From Acanthacorydalis orientalis (Eukaryota > Arthropoda > Insecta > Megaloptera > Corydalidae), in contig CM068322.1 of assembly GCA_034766995.1 (NCBI GenBank), forward strand, positions 10,724,310 through 10,788,309: a stretch of DNA of 64,000 nt, read 5' to 3'. This document shows positions 62,842 to 64,000 of this stretch, piece after piece. The first letter of the stretch is position 1. Each line of letters opens with the position of its first letter. The notes beneath the pieces are model-generated. The model saw nothing but the letters and a program-made list of their open reading frames with translations, was not told the DNA's origin and did not search any database. A program made the translations under genes and the position numbers.

Positions 62842-63840
62842 TACATATATACATATATACATATATACATATATACATATAGTTGTTTGCAAATATTTGA
62901 GTGTATTTTCACACTAAGGACTGATTTATTACACTTGTAATAATTTAATCATTTTATTTGACGAATAGAAAATAGTGTCTGGTAAATATATATTAATTAC
63001 TTTTTTCATAGAATTAAAATTCTTTTTATTCCTTTTTATCTGAAAATGCTTAAATGTATATTTCTATTAATGCTAAAGAATGGTCTCTTAGTATATATAT
63101 ATATATATTTTTTCTTTTTAATACTATATAATATATATTTTTTATAATCATTTCGTCCCTGCTTTTTATAATAATTTATTTTTAAAATTGTAATCAAAAT
63201 ATGTTTTTTTTTATTTATTTTAAATGAAATAAATAGAAAATGGCTGAATTTAATAAGAATTATATAAAAACTATCACCAAACAGTTTTATAATATCTAAT
63301 TCTAAAAATTAATCTAAATAAAATCAAAACGATAATTAAATTAATGTTAATGAAGAAAGATTGCTTGCATTTAATTAAACAATTATATTATTTCTCTATT
63401 ATCCTATATGGTTTCATTTCTTTATATAAAAAATACATACGCTTATTTAATAAATGCTGAATTAAATTTAGTGACAAATTTTAATTATTTAATTTTAATA
63501 TTTCATGTTAAATAATTTTACTTACAAATATAAAAATTTTAATATTTTACTTTACTAGCAAATTTATTTAATATAACTTTATTACTAACACATATCATAC
63601 AATAATTTAAAAAAAATTCTTCGTTTAATTTCATTACCCACGTTTAATTCTTTAAAATACACAGAACACTAATTGGAGTAGTAAGTTTCATTATAAAAAG
63701 TAAATATGTGGTTTAATCAAACACTATGAAAACTGTGAACTTTCTTTTCAACTTCCACGTTCAAGAATAAAAGAAACAACTTTAATTTATAAGTAAGTAT
63801 TTATATTAACTGTTTTATACATTAAAGTTTAATATATGAT
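62253..63840. other. AT-rich stretch, nothing recognised
   Basis: TA tracts at 62802-62881 and 63091-63109. The ORFs at 62163-62453 and 62711-62917 are AT-biased and featureless. Confidence 0.6.
62802..62881. repeat. (TA)n followed by (ACATATAT)n microsatellite
   Basis: About 32 bp of TA, then six ACATATAT octamers in tandem, a regular higher-order unit. Confidence 0.96.
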
Positions 63841-63912
63841 TACTAGGGGGATTTGGTCCCTGCACGCTGCGCTCGCCAACCACCGGCCTAGCTTCGCTCG
63901 CTCACTTGTCAA
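63841..63912. other. CpG-rich island, unidentified, near the window edge
   Basis: GGGGGATTTGGTCCCTGC is followed by CACGCTGCGCTCGCCAACCA and GCTTCGCTCGCTCACTTG. It is sharply different from the AT-rich flanks and contains two CGCTCGC words. It may be the tip of a transposon or another repeat. Confidence 0.5.
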
Positions 63913-64000
63913 TTATAAACATGTACATGTAACCGAATGAAACAATAAACATATTTTTTAAAACTCATTTATGTCCATATAATCATTCTCGAAGATATAT

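Overview
This is a eukaryotic nuclear window, almost certainly from an AT-rich arthropod and most likely an insect. The DNA is roughly four-fifths A+T by eye and is interrupted about once per kilobase by (TA)n tracts, some longer than 200 bp. Coding sequence is sparse, with one exon bounded by consensus splice sites. The recognisable transposons (mariner with a SETMAR-type helix-turn-helix, a DUF4817-like Tc1/mariner relative, another insect Tc1/mariner relative, and piggyBac) are the set usually met in insects. An AT-rich hymenopteran such as a parasitoid wasp would fit, but nothing here proves it. There is no operon, phage, CRISPR or tRNA signal.

Layout. 1-9.2 kb: AT-rich intron-like or intergenic DNA with (TA)n tracts, a decayed HTH-only mariner (1446-1972), a 224-bp TTAA-flanked MITE (3312-3535), a palindromic repeat (7372-7545) and a 221-bp mariner MITE (8200-8420). 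9.25-10.52 kb: the one convincing host-gene exon, on the minus strand, with a 420-codon open frame, its start codon just inside the exon and a consensus donor at its end. 10.5-35 kb: AT-rich DNA with two more HTH-only mariners (14418-14950, 16376-16939), inverted pairs of a dispersed repeat (called Rep-A here) and long TA tracts. 35-40 kb: a broken full-type mariner (minus strand) and a full-length decayed DUF4817-like transposon (plus strand). 40-53.5 kb: Rep-A and Rep-B repeats, TA tracts and a few GC-balanced islands. 53.6-55.8 kb: a 601-bp piggyBac relic keeping only the transposase C-terminal Cys-rich part, then another decayed transposase. 56-64 kb: two further HTH-only mariners (one with an intact 100-codon ORF), a tandem duplication of about 320 bp, and a CpG-rich island at the right edge.

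How the parts relate. The host gene runs leftwards. Its 5' non-coding exon(s) should lie to the right of 10.5 kb and its remaining coding exons to the left of 9.25 kb or outside the window, so much of the repeat-rich DNA is probably intron. The most unusual theme is that two unrelated DNA-transposon families survive as short TIR-bounded copies that have lost the catalytic domain but kept the DNA-binding domain. I see no previously undescribed multi-gene system here.
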